Made by a program: the position numbers and the translations under genes
The notes under the pieces: model-generated
Told to the model about the DNA's origin: nothing
The model's input: the letters and a program-made list of their open reading frames with translations, nothing else
The model's database searches: none
Part shown: in pieces, positions 42,035 through 53,580 of the stretch
Numbering within the stretch: position 1 is the first letter of the stretch
How the letters are laid out: every line of letters starts with the position of its first letter
Assembly: GCA_949987705.1 (NCBI GenBank)
Contig: OX465283.1
Span: 6,738,207-6,802,206 of the forward strand
Direction: 5' to 3'
From: Thereva unica
Taxonomy: Eukaryota > Arthropoda > Insecta > Diptera > Therevidae
Length of the DNA: 64,000 nucleotides

Positions 42035-44433
42035 AAATTAACTTCTTCTTCGAACCGTTAGCTGCCGGTCCGAGCGGGACGACCCCGCAACGGATATGCT
42101 GCTTTCGGTGCCGGGTTTTGGCGACTTCTTGAGCCTTGGTGACTGATAACCGTTCTTTAGGTCGCCCTCGATATACTTTAGCCAGGCTTTCTTCGGTGGC
42201 GATCGCTTAATTCTCCAGTGTGCCGGACGGTCTCGCCAGATAAGTTTACGTAACAAGCGGTTATCATCCATTCGGCAAACATGTCCAAACCACCGTAGTC
42301 GACGTTTTTGTATTTCTTCTTCGATCAGTGTCTGCTGATTGCATCTTTGTCTAACTATCTTGTTTCCAAAACGATCGCGAATAGAGACACGAGGAATCTG
42401 CCTCAAGCATCGCATTTGGAAAACTTCGACCTTGTTGACGTCTGGCTGGAGCAATGTCCATACTTCCTATCCATAAATAAGAATCGGAAGGACAAAAGTT
42501 CGGTAAAGGCGAACTTTCGTTCTTATGGTAACATTTATTCGTTTCCATATGCACCACTTGAGCGAAGCGAATGTTGCTGTTTCCTGGCCGATGCGGCTGT
42601 GAACGTCGGCCGTCGATTGCACTTTCGTTTCCTCAACCAATGATACCAAATATTTGAACATCGGAAACTATTCGATTTCGGTTCTATCGAGGTGAACACT
42701 GGCTTTCGATCCATCCGTTGTTAGCATTTTGACCTTATACGCATTGATTTTTAACCCGTACGACTGGGTAATGCGGAAAATGTCGCATAAGATATCTATA
42801 CGTATTCGGCATCCGTGTCGTCGAAGATCATGCAGGATACGAAGTTCCTGTCATCGTATCGAACTCCACGTCGTCCATCGAATGCTTCACGCATAATCGC
42901 GTCGATCAAAACCTTAAAGAGAAGTGGCGAAGTGACGTGTCGCTGTCGGACCCCCATTTGAATCAGGAACTCCTCGCATAAGTCACTTCGAACACGAACG
43001 CTGCTGGTTGAGCCATCGTACGACGCTTAGAGAAGTTGGATGATTCTCAATAGCACATGTTCGGATTCCAAGGCTCTCCACAAGCTGTTCCAATCGCAAT
43101 CCAAAGCGGATTTGAAATCGGTGAAAACAACGACAGTTCGTTTGCTGCAACGAATTCTTTTTTCCATTAGTTGACGGAGAGCGAATATTTGATCAATGCA
43201 TCCTCGATGTGGACTAAATCCGGCTTGTTCTTTCCAAATGGTTTGATCTCGATGTTTCTGTAGCCTCGATTGTATAATTTACGTAAATACTTTGTCGACG
43301 ATCGAAAGGAGGCTTATGTCGGTATAATTCTTGCATTCCCGACTGTCATCTTTTCATAATTGGGACAATGATCGCTTTTTCCCACGCCGACGGGACACGA
43401 TCCGAATGCCATATGTGTGTTATGTGGACGTAGAGTTGTTGTGATAAGACATCATCTCCGGCGTTGATCATTTCGGCGGATACTTTATCTATTTCCGGCG
43501 TTTTCCATTTTTCAGCGATTTCACTGCCGTCTTCACCTCGATAATTGTCGGCTCGTATCGAGAATCTGATTTGTCACCAATTGGCGGTTCGGGTGCTGGA
43601 CCTTGTGGCGGATAGTGGTTGTATAGCTCCTGGAAGAATTCTCTCCATAGCTGCAGGCACCCGTAGCGAGCGGACACGAAAGTTCCATCCGACTTTATGA
43701 TGTCGTTTGTTGATGTTTTTTGCCGCCTAACCGCCGAATTGTCTGGTACAGCATCCGGTATCCGTGTCTCGACGCCGCTTTTTCCATGTTGGCGGTAACC
43801 TTAGTCCAGTACGTTTGTTATTCCGATTTCATTTTCTGTCGAACTTCTTTGTTCAATCGACAACAACTTCATTGCACTCTCCCCAATGGACTCCGACAGC
43901 TGCCTTGCTTCTATATCGATATCGAGCGCCGCGAATTTGTTGGATAATGCTGTTTGAAACTCTCGCCCGATGTTCGGCTCCCGAACGCCCAATTTTTCTT
44001 GGCTGAAGGTGGCGCCCTTTTCTTCGTTCTTTGTAATCGCATTTGTTATTTCGCTCGAAGAAGATAATGGATCGATCCGCAATCGGCCCCACGCATTCCA
44101 CGTACGTCTTTGAGCGTCGATCAGAATCTTGCGTTGATCAAAACGTAGTCTAACATCGCCTAGTCGTTCCCGAATGGATTTCGCCAGGTGAGTTGTTGTT
44201 CGTGGGGAAGGCTCCGGACGGATACTCCTTGTCCGAATTTGCGCATCGTTCCTTTTCAGCCGGTTTGATCGGCACCTGAATGTGCATTGAAGTCCCTCGC
44301 GAGTATGATTAATTCGGTTCGAGGTATCGCGTCTGTTGAAGCTGCTCGTAAAATTAGTCCTTGTTCGTGTTCGTGAGCTGAGATTAACTACTAAGACTAC
44401 TAAGAATGTTACAGATTGGGTTTCGTGCACCAA
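42035..44433 (-). mobile_element. Decayed RTE-like LINE, copy 2
   Basis: Minus strand, no RNase H. Order from the 5' side: endonuclease/linker zone (43801-44433: RERLGDVRLRFDQRKILIDA), RT beginning (43489-43677: REFFQELYNHYPP, TIIEVKTAVKSLKNGK), RT middle in broken frames (about 42660-43480, with GVRQRHVTSPLLFKVLIDAI and a degraded catalytic box FDDT), and the C-terminus (42038-42661). 3' end at TTCTTCTTCGAACCGTTAG. The RT box has lost its second Asp pair and many frameshifts exist. 3' ends of the same family lie at 30511 and 53083. Confidence 0.75.
42038..42661 (-). pseudogene. C-terminal coding remnant of RTE-like LINE, copy 2
   Basis: Frame 42467-42661 contains VQSTADVHSRIGQE and TIRTKVRLYRTFVLPILIYG. 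Frame 42038-42454 contains VFQMRCLRQIPRVSIRDRFG, QQTLIEEEIQKRRLRWFGHV and CRMDDNRLLRK. Both are the usual end of RNase-H-less LINE ORF2 proteins, separated by a frameshift near 42460. Confidence 0.8.
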
Positions 44434-46043
44434 CGAGAATATGTAGATTTTTCAGTAAAAACTTATCACTAAGATAATCGCTCAATGATCTTTATACAAG
44501 ACCAGTTTCGCGATGAGTTCATAAGCTTTTTATAACAATTTTATTTTTACTAATTTAAAAATTAGCAGAAAACGTTGTTAGTCACTTTAAACACTCCTAT
44601 GCAATAAAAAGTGTTATTTGGCAATGAATAAAGAACGACGATTTTTTTTGCAATATCCAATTAAGTATTCTATAGAGTTCTTGAAACACTGCATGTAAGC
44701 AGGAAACTCGATTTATCACTGTTTGAAGTAAAATACCACACAAAAAGACCAAACTCCACTTCCACATGGTAACTGTTCTTTCCAGTTTTTTCCTGTCATA
44801 ACTCACCAAATTCTGAACTTTCCTTCCAAACGTTGTTTTTGTGCATATCTCAAAAAATAAGACAAATGCAACTCTTTCAAAAGTTGAAATTTTCTTACAA
44901 AATCATTTCTATTTCGACAAACAAAAAAAACCGAAGTTCGTCGCTTAAGTCTTTCGTTTTGTCATGTTCTCTCCTCATTTAAACATCTGTTGATGACGCC
45001 CACGACATTTTGGCACGAGTCACAAGTTTATTAATCAAGCCAGCCAGCATTTCCCTCCTTAATGGGATAGATCCGATTCAACTAATCTCCAGCCATGTGG
45101 TCAGCATCCAGGCGGCAGCACTAACGGCAACACAACACAACAGCAACAACAACAAAAACTGCTGGACAAAAACCCGAGATCTTGGGGCTCAAAACTGTTG
45201 CAATAAAGCTTCTTTCGGACGCCTTTCGAGTTCGGGTGCAGCGCGGGGACGTCGAGAGCATTTTTAAGAGCTGACAGCGGTACGAATCATGACGCAATTA
45301 ATTCGATCCACTAAAAAAAGTCACTAAAAAGTCACCAAATGGTCCAGAGGAACTGGTATTTTACCATAAAGTGAGCTGAGATCGTTTATTTTGGACTAAA
45401 AAACTAAAAAGCGACCATAAAAACCAACGGAAGAGTGTGACCTCTCGAGTCAGGCATTATTTTTTTTTTGTTGTGCCTCTCTAGTACACCGGTAGGTATC
45501 CATGTTTCGTGAATGAGTGAACAGAATCGGGCTGCCATGCACGCTTGCGCGCCCACATTCATGCCGTGTGGAACTCATTAAAAAAGCTACACTCGCATAT
45601 ATCTCGGCTTTAGAAGCTGAGGTACGAACAAACAACAGCTTCACAGCTATCAGCTACTGGAATGCGCAGGTATGCCCCCGTCGTCGTAGTCGTCGTTGTC
45701 GTCGTCGCGCTTGGCCTCTTAGATGGATCTTGACTCATTGAGTCATTCGCGCAGCCGCACAGTTCCATCGGGTCCATGCGCAGATTTCTTCATCATTCGA
45801 TAGCGCAGTTATGAATGAACGAAACAAACACACACACATACTCACACTGGCGCACGATCGAATGATACTCCGGTGAACTTTTAATAGACTTCCACTGTAT
45901 TTTGATTTCCGATAATGTTCACCGCGCTCAGGTACAATTCAAAACGGAAAACTATGGTGGGCGAACGGCCGATTCATCTCTCTGTAAGGGCGTACGTACT
46001 GCACTATCATATGAGCCCCATTCATCGGAGCAGTCTAGGAATA
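44434..46043. other. No gene seen
   Basis: AT-rich to 44990, then mixed composition. An 85-codon plus frame (45010-45267) has a CAGCAACAACAAC repeat and no family features. Degenerate GTC/CGT repeats occur around 45675-45715 and an ACACACAC run near 45830. Confidence 0.35.
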
Positions 46044-46053
46044 TATATAAAAG
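46044..46053 (+). promoter_or_regulatory. Candidate TATA box
   Basis: TATATAAAAG is a strong match to a metazoan TATA box. It lies after a CG-containing 400-base zone and before an open frame that contains a signal-peptide-like segment. No initiator was confirmed, and chance is possible. Confidence 0.25.
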
Positions 46054-46128
46054 ATGGCGCACCGCGATAATTTCCCTGGCTGTGTGTCTTTTTGTGCTCA
46101 TTACCTACTCTCTCTCTCGTGTCTAAGG

Positions 46129-46485
46129 ATGAATTTTTATAGCGCCCCGAATAATGCGAGGACGACGGTTTCGTTATTAAGGAGTGAAGGAAGTCATACG
46201 TTTCCTCGCGGAACCTGGCGTAGGCTTAACGCTTGCGCGCGAGAATCCGTATCCGAAACTCAGCAGCAGCACTATAGCAGCACTGCAGCAGCTTCAGCAA
46301 AATCACCATTTCGGGTGGGCGCGCTACAAGAGTTTTGTGGCATTTTTTTTCATTCAACTGCTGCTGCTATAGCTATGAATGTTGGCTTGTATTTGTGTGT
46401 CATATTATATATTGCACATGCAACACTTGAACCGATTTCCGGTGATGAAGAAACGCATTTTCGCTATATATTAAAATTCATATAA
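46129..46485 (+). CDS. Possible small gene with signal-peptide-like segment
   Basis: An open frame that continues from 46054. With Met at 46129 it gives about 118 residues. Its last Met (46375) starts MNVGLYLCVILYIAHATLEP, a hydrophobic segment with a small-residue cut site resembling a secretory signal, followed by only 16 more residues. The rest is low complexity and shows no family. A donor-like AAG|GTAGGAG overlaps the stop. I list it only because it follows a TATA box; chance is likely. Confidence 0.15.
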   Translation: MNFYSAPNNARTTVSLLRSEGSHTFPRGTWRRLNACARESVSETQQQHYSSTAAASAKSPFRVGALQEFCGIFFHSTAAAIAMNVGLYLCVILYIAHATLEPISGDEETHFRYILKFI

Positions 46486-47150
46486 GGTAGGAGAAGGGGC
46501 TTGATAGGCAACTACCTGGGGGCGTGGGCGACAGCCGTTCAGTGCCGTTTAAACAGTTGTACACCATATCCAATTGCGATCTTAAATGTTATTTTATGCA
46601 GCTTTTATGGAAAAAGGTCGAAGGTTACACTCTGATATGATTGGGGATATAAAAATTTATGAATATCTTTTACTTTTAAGGAAATGCACAATTGCAGTTT
46701 TGAACAAAGAAGAAAATAACATAAGAAACTGGCAATGAACTTGAGTTTGTGCATCGTGTTTACACAAATACAACAGACGTCAGGGTGTTGAAGAAGAAAA
46801 ACTTGTATTTTCCAAGGCCAAGGATGACACTTTTTTGCCAAGTGTTTTTCATTTAATCCTTGACTTTAATTTATTTCAAGACTCATCAATGGAAGTATGC
46901 CAAGGATTAAGAACAATCATGGGCCATTTTATTTCGAGTGAATAACCTGAGATAATACATAGTATTCTTTGGAGTAATCTCAGTGAAACGATTCGACCAA
47001 CTTATTAGCAGATATCTGAATATAAAAAGTAAAAGAGTAAAAACAATTGCCAATAGTGCCATGGTGTCGATACTTTACTTAAAATAAGTCAAGCTTCTAT
47101 TAATCTAATTTTATTTACCATCTTTACTTTTCAACAACTCTTTGTCCCAT
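46486..47150. other. No gene seen
   Basis: AT-rich sequence without recognisable content. Confidence 0.4.
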
Positions 47151-47154
47151 CACA

Positions 47155-47380
47155 CCGTTCTGGATAGTCAAACGGTTAAGGCAACAGGCGACCACCCCAA
47201 AGGTTCGTGCTTCGATTCCACGCATCTTTCCACTTCTTTCCTGCTCTTCTTTGTTGTTGTTGTTGTGGGCTTAATGGTCCTAGAGATGAGAAGGTTTTTA
47301 GTGTCCTTCACTTTTGACTGGCTAAAAGCAGGTGATTGGCAAAAGTAAGGTTTTTCTGTCGCCCATAGGCTGTTAACCAT
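47155..47380 (+). mobile_element. tRNA-headed SINE copy 2
   Basis: Box A TAGTCAAACGG (47165-47175) and box B GCTTCGATTCC (47209-47219) have the spacing of a tRNA promoter. The T-arm CGTGC...CCACG is nearly the one of the SINE at 29054. A body beginning CACTTCTTTCCTGC and a TTGTTG stretch (47250-47265) follow. The cloverleaf is incomplete, so it is a tRNA-derived SINE rather than a tRNA gene. The 3' end is uncertain. Confidence 0.6.
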
Positions 47381-47819
47381 CTAAATCCCTGATCTTCTGC
47401 GAAAGGCTCTCAGCTTGGCTAAATGGTCGCCTTTTTTGTTCCCATCTATGTTCCTATTTTCAGAAATCCGGAACAGAGTCAAGTTTTTTTTATGTGAAAG
47501 TCCAAGCTCGGTTTGTAATCGTTGTCGTCATTATGCAATGTCTAGTAGTAAGCTTGATTCGAAGGAAGGACTAGCGACCAGGTTAGATTAATAGAAGTTT
47601 GGAGGGTGCTGATGGAGGAGGCGATGGGCTCTGGATGCTCTGTTTTTAACAGATCATACGTGATTCGTACCTGTGTCAAAGCCAAAGTCTTTCAGTTTGC
47701 ATTGCCATTTCATTATGGAAAGACTTACACCCGAACAACGTTTTTTAAATTGTTGAATTTTATTATCAAAATTCGTTTTCTGCGAAAAATGTTTAATGCG
47801 CCCTACGACCATTTTATGA

Positions 47820-48640
47820 TCGTCTTAATGGTCCTACTGAGCAGGCTATTCAATCCATAGCGACCAAATTTCGCACCAATTTCACGTTATTGGACATCAA
47901 ACCAGCCACCCGTATGCGTAGAGTGCGTACAGAAGAAAATATTGCTGCAGTAGCCGCCAGTGTTGGTGAAGATCGTGATATATCCATTCGTCGCCGTTCG
48001 CAGCAACTGGGATTGTAGATTTTACGCAAGGATCTTGGTTTGAAGGCGTGTAAAATACAGCTCTTTCAAGAACTCAAACCGGGCGACAGTGCCACAGTGA
48101 TGTGTTTTCGGCTGGATGAAGATCCGCCTTTTTACCAAAAACTTGTGTTCAGTGATAAAGCTCATTTCGGGTAGAACGGATACGTTAATAAACAAAATTG
48201 CCGTATGAGCAACCACAAGCAATACAAGAGTTGCTAATGCATCCTGCAAAATGCAGTTTGGTATGGTTTATGGGCTGGTGTGGAATCATTGGTCCATACT
48301 TTTTCAACGATGGCGACATGAAGAACGTTTTCCGTCAATGGGGCTCGCTATCATGCAATGATTTCTAACTTTTTATTGCCCAAAATACACGACCTGAATC
48401 TGAGTCGGACGTGGTTTCAACAAGAGGGTGCCACATGCCACACAGCAAGCGAATCGATGGACCTATTACGAAATAAATTTGCTGAGCAATTCATCTCTCG
48501 TTTTTAACCAATGCATTGGCAGCTTAGATCGTGCGAATGGACCACCTCTCGAATGGGCCACTTTTTTTATGTTTTTTTTTTTTGAAAATTATATTATCAT
48601 AAACTTAGTCGTCGCATTTCGTTAAAAATCCAATATCCAC
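47820..48640 (+). pseudogene. Mariner-like (DUF4817-type) transposase pseudogene
   Basis: Plus strand, several frames. N-terminal side: RLNGPTEQAIQSIATKFRTN, then RMRRVRTEENIAAVAASVGE and DISIRRRSQQLG, a second helix-turn-helix region. Catalytic part: LRKDLGLKACKIQLFQELKP, FSDKAHFG (first Asp), NGYVNKQNCR, GLWAGGIIGPYFF, FQQEGATCH (second Asp now Glu) and a trace of the third region near LSNGPLF. Stops and frameshifts (for example after QQLG and HFG) make it dead. The N-terminal helix-turn-helix and the terminal repeats are not recognised here. Confidence 0.8.
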
Positions 48641-48679
48641 TGAACATTGCTTATCCTTTACGTTATCTGCTGTGGCTCG

Positions 48680-49080
48680 AGCCGGCGAGTGTAGTAACGT
48701 CATTCGGTTGTAGACTTGCGTATGGAGTGTGGTGTTAGGTGTGAGTGAGCGCCGCCTATACAAAATTCGTTGAACTTCGCGGAGCCTTAAATGAGCTTTC
48801 TCGCTGGTAATTAGGATAAACTTCGATGTGCCTCGGAAGAGCTTTTACGCTGGCTGAACTTTTGAACTTCACTGTGTCTTCGCTGAGCTTGAGGAATTCA
48901 GTTAAACTTCGCTTGGTCTTGGCGACCTTTCGAGGCGGGGGGATTCAAATCTGTAGTTTTGAACTTAGCTGCGCTTTGAGCGGGATCTTCCTGATCCTAG
49001 TTCCAATGGAGTCGGTGCATTAGCTTCGACTGGATGAATTTTGGTTTGCGTCTCCGTTAAGCTTATGCAACATAATAAAA
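48680..49080 (+). repeat. Dispersed repeat family D, copy 2 (longest)
   Basis: Starts AACGTCATTCGGTTGTAGAC, then GAGCGCCGCCTATAC and AATTCGTTGAACTTCGC. Ends GATCTTCCTGATCC, TTAGCTTCGACTGGATGAA, TTTTGGTTTGCGTCTCCGTT and AAGCTTA. Block order matches copy 1 at 34310-34640. Many AACTTCGC/GAGCTT words lie between the blocks, so the middle is internally repetitive. Confidence 0.7.
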
Positions 49081-49312
49081 TTAACTATTGGAGAGTCGCG
49101 AAAAGTTTTCAATAATAATAATAATTAGAATTATATTCCATTTATGCGGGATTTGGTCTGGGTTTCATTGCACTGTTCACGGCTTAGCTATACTACAACC
49201 TTACTACCGAAGGTCCGTGATGCCATATTTGGTTACAGCCACCTTCACTAGGAGGTTCGCAATCGTGCTTGTGAATGTCACATGAGTTTGCGGTAAGCTA
49301 ACGAACAAATTT

Positions 49313-49560
49313 TTACCATCTTAAATTTGCGGGATTCAATTCTTCGATAGAAGTATAGAAGACAATAGGAAAAATGTGAAAGCGGTGAAGCCTACGGTTT
49401 AACTCTAGGATGTTGTGCGAGTTCGGAAATACTGATTGTGAAAGATTGTTCCACCGTCGAGTGGTTCTCTTTATAAACGTGAGTAAGTCTTGTATTGCAG
49501 GAAAATGATGACCGTGCAGAGACGAAGGCATTCATTTTAGTAGAGCAGTGAGAGCATTAA
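49313..49560 (-). pseudogene. CR1/L2- or Jockey-type LINE C-terminal scrap
   Basis: Frame 49313-49531 contains LLTFIKRTTRRWNNLSQSVF followed by PNSHNILELNRRLHRF, the pattern R(T/A)xRxWNxLPxxVFPxxYNxxxFKxR that ends many LINE ORF2 proteins. Upstream sequence is unrelated or decayed. Confidence 0.55.
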
Positions 49561-49959
49561 GTTGGGTGTAGAGCATTCTACATTGGTTCAATCTCGATGA
49601 GTCTATGGAAGTACACAAAGTTCCGAGTCCGCTGAGTTTGATGTCGTGGGTTTGCACCTTGATGAGCCACGCTAAGGCGGTTTTTGAGGCATCAACAGGT
49701 ATAAAAGAGTTGTATGAAAGGTTAATGTAGCACTTGGATGTAGATTATATCCCAGACTGCTGATTGAATTAGGAGTTTTCATTTCTTAATCGCTTAATCG
49801 ACGGGTGTGAAGTACACACGCTCCCAACTCAGACCAGATACACCAGTCAGACCAGGCATGCCAGGCAGTTTGGAGGAGAAGGGGAGGAGGAGGATCAAGA
49901 AGAGAAAAAGGAGAAGGAGAAGTAGGAGTAGGAGGAGTAGAATGTCTGGTCTATCTGGT
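49561..49959. other. No gene seen; GGA-rich tract
   Basis: A GGAGGA/AGGAGA-rich tract lies at about 49872-49940, probably a degenerate microsatellite. It makes an Arg/Lys-rich open frame that I reject as a gene. Confidence 0.5.
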
Positions 49960-50095
49960 TTAGTGCGAGTTCTGTGTGTGCGTGCATGAATTTCAACAAA
50001 TCTCGCACAGGCGGCGCTCGCTACCACCCAAGACCGCACCCACACCCAAGTCAACAACCAATGACGTCACTGTGCCAGTAGTGGCATAGCTATAC
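49960..50095 (-). repeat. Dispersed repeat family D, copy 3
   Basis: Plus-strand text AATTTCAACAAATCTCGCAC, AGGCGGCGCTCGCTACCACC and CAACCAATGACGTCACTGTG is the reverse complement of the start of family D. About 80% similar by eye to the copy at 52945-53060, including GTCAACAACC(G/A)ATGACGTCA. Confidence 0.75.
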
Positions 50096-52944
50096 TACTA
50101 CTATAGGCTTCAATCCCAGAGGTTGGAACAAGAGCGCAAACCATAAGGCGCATATATTTGAGATACCAAATTGGATGACATCGGCTTTGAATCGGTATTG
50201 GTTAGAGTATATGATTTCGGTTGTGTAATCGAACAAGTAAGTAGTTAGTGTAGTGATAACTTCTCTATAAGAATGGCAAGACCTGCGAATTTTAAACCAT
50301 TGGATAGAGTGTTCCAGCTATACCTCCAAGCACTAGATACCTCGGTCATTGGCTGGCAATCGAGGGGATCACAGCGAAAAGGTGAGTGTACGATAATGTC
50401 CCCATTATTTGTGTTTAGAAGAGCAAAATTATTTATACTTAGGTCACCCAAACATTTCTTTTTAGAACAAGAATCGTTCTGGGCTCATTCTCTCACGATG
50501 CTCAAAGCCCCCGATAATAGCTAAAAACCGCGCATAATTTAAGCATTTCCAAAGAGATTGATTCAAAAGAAATGAAAATGTTTCCAATCCAATAATTTAA
50601 GAGCCTCAAACTAGATCATGAACAGAAAACCAAAAACAAGGCGGAAATCAGGTGCACGGAACAATCCGTGCTCCACCTTAAATATGCAAAGCAAACACGG
50701 CAAAGAATGGCCCCATAATCTATAAACCAAGAAATTAATGTCCTTTCCCTTCTAATTCCCCCGATTGGGTCTTATCTGGCTGTCGTCCATTGTTCGGTTT
50801 CGCCTGTTTCTGTTTTGCTGTCCGACGAGAAATTACCGGTCATAAATGTCGAATTAATTCCTGACACCGGCTGCATATTGAGTGACTTGCGCAAGTGCAG
50901 AGAGCGGGAGGAGAGTTGCGACGTGCACTGCTCACCGCCCGCTTTGACCTGCTCCGTCTGGCATGGAAATTGGTTCTTACCTTGTTTGGAATTCTCCCGT
51001 CGCGTCGTCGTGGTCTCTCCTAGGCTGGCAGTTCTGCATCGGGGAAAATTTATCGCCAAAATTAAAGAAATCAGAACCGTCATGGGAACGACGGAGGCGC
51101 GGCCACACAAAATTGAATTATTGTTAGGGAATAATTAGTTTTACGTTTTCACTAAACAACGACGCATGCCTCACCCTGGATCTCGCCTGGGAATATAAAT
51201 CAGGGGAATTAATTCAGAGCGCGCTGGGATCCCGCTCTGGGTCGGTTCGCTCTCCGGCCGGGTACCCGTCGCCGCTAGAAGAAAGCCATCAAAAGGCTGT
51301 CATTCACCTGGTTTGATACTAAGACTATTAGCTCCACCTTAAGATGCTCGAACAGAGCGCTGGCGATATTAGTCAATTGCCGAGCCGAGGCTGCAGCCGA
51401 GTGTCTCAGGTGTCATTCCCGGGGCCCGCTCCAGGTGAACCGACGAGTTTCTCGGGTTGACATTTCCATATCGAAGCAGGAAGTCGGCGTGGCGATTTGC
51501 ATCTCTTGATCGATTAAGCTCGTCGAAATGTGTGCTCGGTCCGCCCGGTCCCGCCGCGCTAGAAACTGAATTCTTTCACAAATTTATGTATTCAAAAGTG
51601 ACATTTTCCCCAAAAGGCCGGAGCCGACGACGCTCGCCAGAGGTGGAATTTCCATTGATAAAACCCGAGAGTTGATCAACTGGCGTCCGATGATGCAATC
51701 AATAAGAAACTCTGCTCCACGGCGTATACCAGAGCGAGGCTCGAGCGCTGCCATACTATGGCCCAGGTAACACACACCTTCGGGCCACGACTTATGAATG
51801 AATGAAAATTTTTAGCGCGAATCCGTCGAAACAAAACCGAAAAGAAACCAGTCTTGGGAGCTGGCACCGCGTTCAAGGAGAGTTTTTTCAGCCACAGTGG
51901 CCCAGCGTGAGCTTACAGTCATGCCTCCGTAATTAAACAACTTTTTCTTCGCATTTTCGCCGTGTTTTATTTTTTTTTGTCGCCACACAGCATCTCGCAA
52001 ACAACTTCTATGCACGGCCGCGTGGGCGTTTATCTGTTGTCAGGAGTTAGTTAGTCGCGAGCTTGTTAATTAGCCGCAGATTTCGTTACCTGGTCTCCAC
52101 CCGAAGCCCGGGCTTTAAGTATGATGTCCTGCTCCGGGGCTGCGCTATCGCTTCTGGGTGATAACATCCTTTTCTGATGTTAATGGAGCCTCGTAGAAGT
52201 TATGGAGTGATTTTATGCCACGAAACATGCCTTTTGCAAATTTTGGACGTTTTTAAATGCAAAACGTTTCCGTTTTATGGAATCTAATAACAAGCCAAGT
52301 GGACGCTGTTATTACCTTTTTAATGTGACCACAGCTGCCGTAAATTACTGGAGGAAATTTCTATATTGTCGGGTTACCTCCGTGTTTTCAGGTATGGCGG
52401 ACAAATATGCCACACAAACATCGCTCGAAATGTTTCATGGTGAAACTAAATGTTATTCGTACTGCCATTTAAGACAATCAGTGTGGCACTTGGCATGCTG
52501 CAAGGAAAAGCGGGTAATATCCTAATTCGTGGTTTTTATTGCAGTCACATTAGACACAACCTATGTAGCAGGATCTGCTTTCACATTTTCTAGTCCAATT
52601 ATCTCCAGAGAGTTTAATTACTGTGTGTGCACCTCTTCTTATGCCAGTAAACAAGGACTTAAGCACTTAAATTACTTATTTATTCGGCTATACCCACGAG
52701 ATATCCACGTTACCTATTCGGATTCTGAGCCGATGCATCCAGGTTGGCATCGCAAAACTATAGGATTCTTGGTCTACGCAATTCTTCTAGCGAAAGTTTG
52801 GTCTATCTTGACGCCTAATTCCGTAGATTAGACTTTTATGAGCTAGATTTTTCACCCACTGCAGTCTACCGATTTTAACTTTTCTCACAATCGCCCTTGT
52901 AAAGTCTCTTGTCCATAATGGTCTGTCCGGTTAAGTCTGACTTG
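50096..52944. other. Long stretch without a gene
   Basis: No coding domain, RNA gene or repeat recognised. The zone 50640-52200 has balanced composition with CG words, TAATTA/ATTAAT cores and AT-hook-like tracts, resembling regulatory DNA. A 112-codon minus frame (50772-51110) has no family features. Confidence 0.35.
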
Positions 52945-53060
52945 TGTGTAGGTGTGTGTGAAGTTCAACTAATCTCACACAGGTGGCGCTCACTAGCATT
53001 AACACTCAAGACCACACCCACACCCAAGTCAACAACCGATGACGTCATTGTGCCAGAAAC
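52945..53060 (-). repeat. Dispersed repeat family D, copy 4
   Basis: AAGTTCAACTAATCTCACAC, AGGTGGCGCTCACTAGC and CCAAGTCAACAACCGATGAC, then GTCATTGTGCC, match copy 3 and, inverted, copies 1 and 2. Confidence 0.75.
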
Positions 53061-53130
53061 CGAATAACTATATTTCTTCTTTTCTTTGATCCGTTAGCTG
53101 ACTGTCCGAGCGGAACATCCCCGCAAAGAA

Positions 53131-53580
53131 AGGTGGCCTCGGTAGTCTAGGGGTAAGGCGCCTGGCTGCTATCCCAGAGGTCCCGGGTTCAAATCCCGGC
53201 GGCGCCACGGTCCTTCGCCTTTCCCACCTAACTTTCCTTCTTTCTTCTTCCCTCTTTACATTCCTGATTCCTTCTGTCATAGCCTTCCTAGTCCTTCCCC
53301 GCTCCACCAAGCGCATGTCATCGGTTGGCTGATGAGACTCAACTCGTTTCAGGAGGCATAACACTCCAGCGTGTTGTTTCTCAAATGCCCCGATGCCAGA
53401 GTCGCGAAATGGTTGGAAGTAGGTGGAATAAAATATATCGCGGCTAGGTTGTGACAGTTACTTCCTTCTCTTCTCTCTATCTTCCGGCTAGAGCTGCTGT
53501 TCACTCTATACGAAAAATAGATTGTCGACAGTACAAAGGAACTTTCCCTAAGCCTCTAGTCTGTCACATAAAAAAAAAAA
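53131..53580 (+). mobile_element. tRNA-derived SINE with poly(A) tail
   Basis: A ~450-bp insertion into a LINE 3' end. It has a tRNA-like head (53135-53207), a body rich in CTTCC/TTCTTC, and a tail of 11 As (53570-53580). AAAGAA occurs on both sides (53125-53130 and 53578-53583) and fits a target duplication. Its own transcription would be by Pol III from the head. The family differs from the SINEs at 29054 and 47155, since box A, T-arm and body are different. Confidence 0.75.
53135..53207 (+). ncRNA. tRNA-like head of the SINE
   Basis: 73 bases. Box A TAGTCTAGGGG (53143-53153) and box B GGTTCAAATCC (53186-53196) match the consensus. The T-arm (CCGGG TTCAAAT CCCGG) is perfect. The D-arm and T-arm resemble tRNA-Glu. 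The anticodon arm CTGG...CCAG has an eight-base loop (CTGCTATC), and the acceptor stem GGCCTCG/CGGCGCC has one mismatch and one wobble. The odd anticodon loop, poly(A)-tailed body and nested position argue against a working tRNA gene. Confidence 0.7.

Noticed and set aside
45010..45267. 85-codon open frame with an Asn-rich stretch encoded by a CAA repeat
   Set aside because: No splice sites, promoter or homology; the surrounding sequence looks non-coding.
49807..49989. Arg/Lys-rich open frame
   Set aside because: Translation of a GGA/AGG microsatellite-like tract.
53135..53207. A functional tRNA gene
   Set aside because: Eight-base anticodon loop, mismatched acceptor stem, and its place at the head of a poly(A)-tailed insertion.
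53068..53364. 98-codon minus frame containing PPGFEPGTSGIAARRL
   Set aside because: It is the antisense translation of the tRNA-like box B and T-arm of the SINE, a well-known spurious ORF type.
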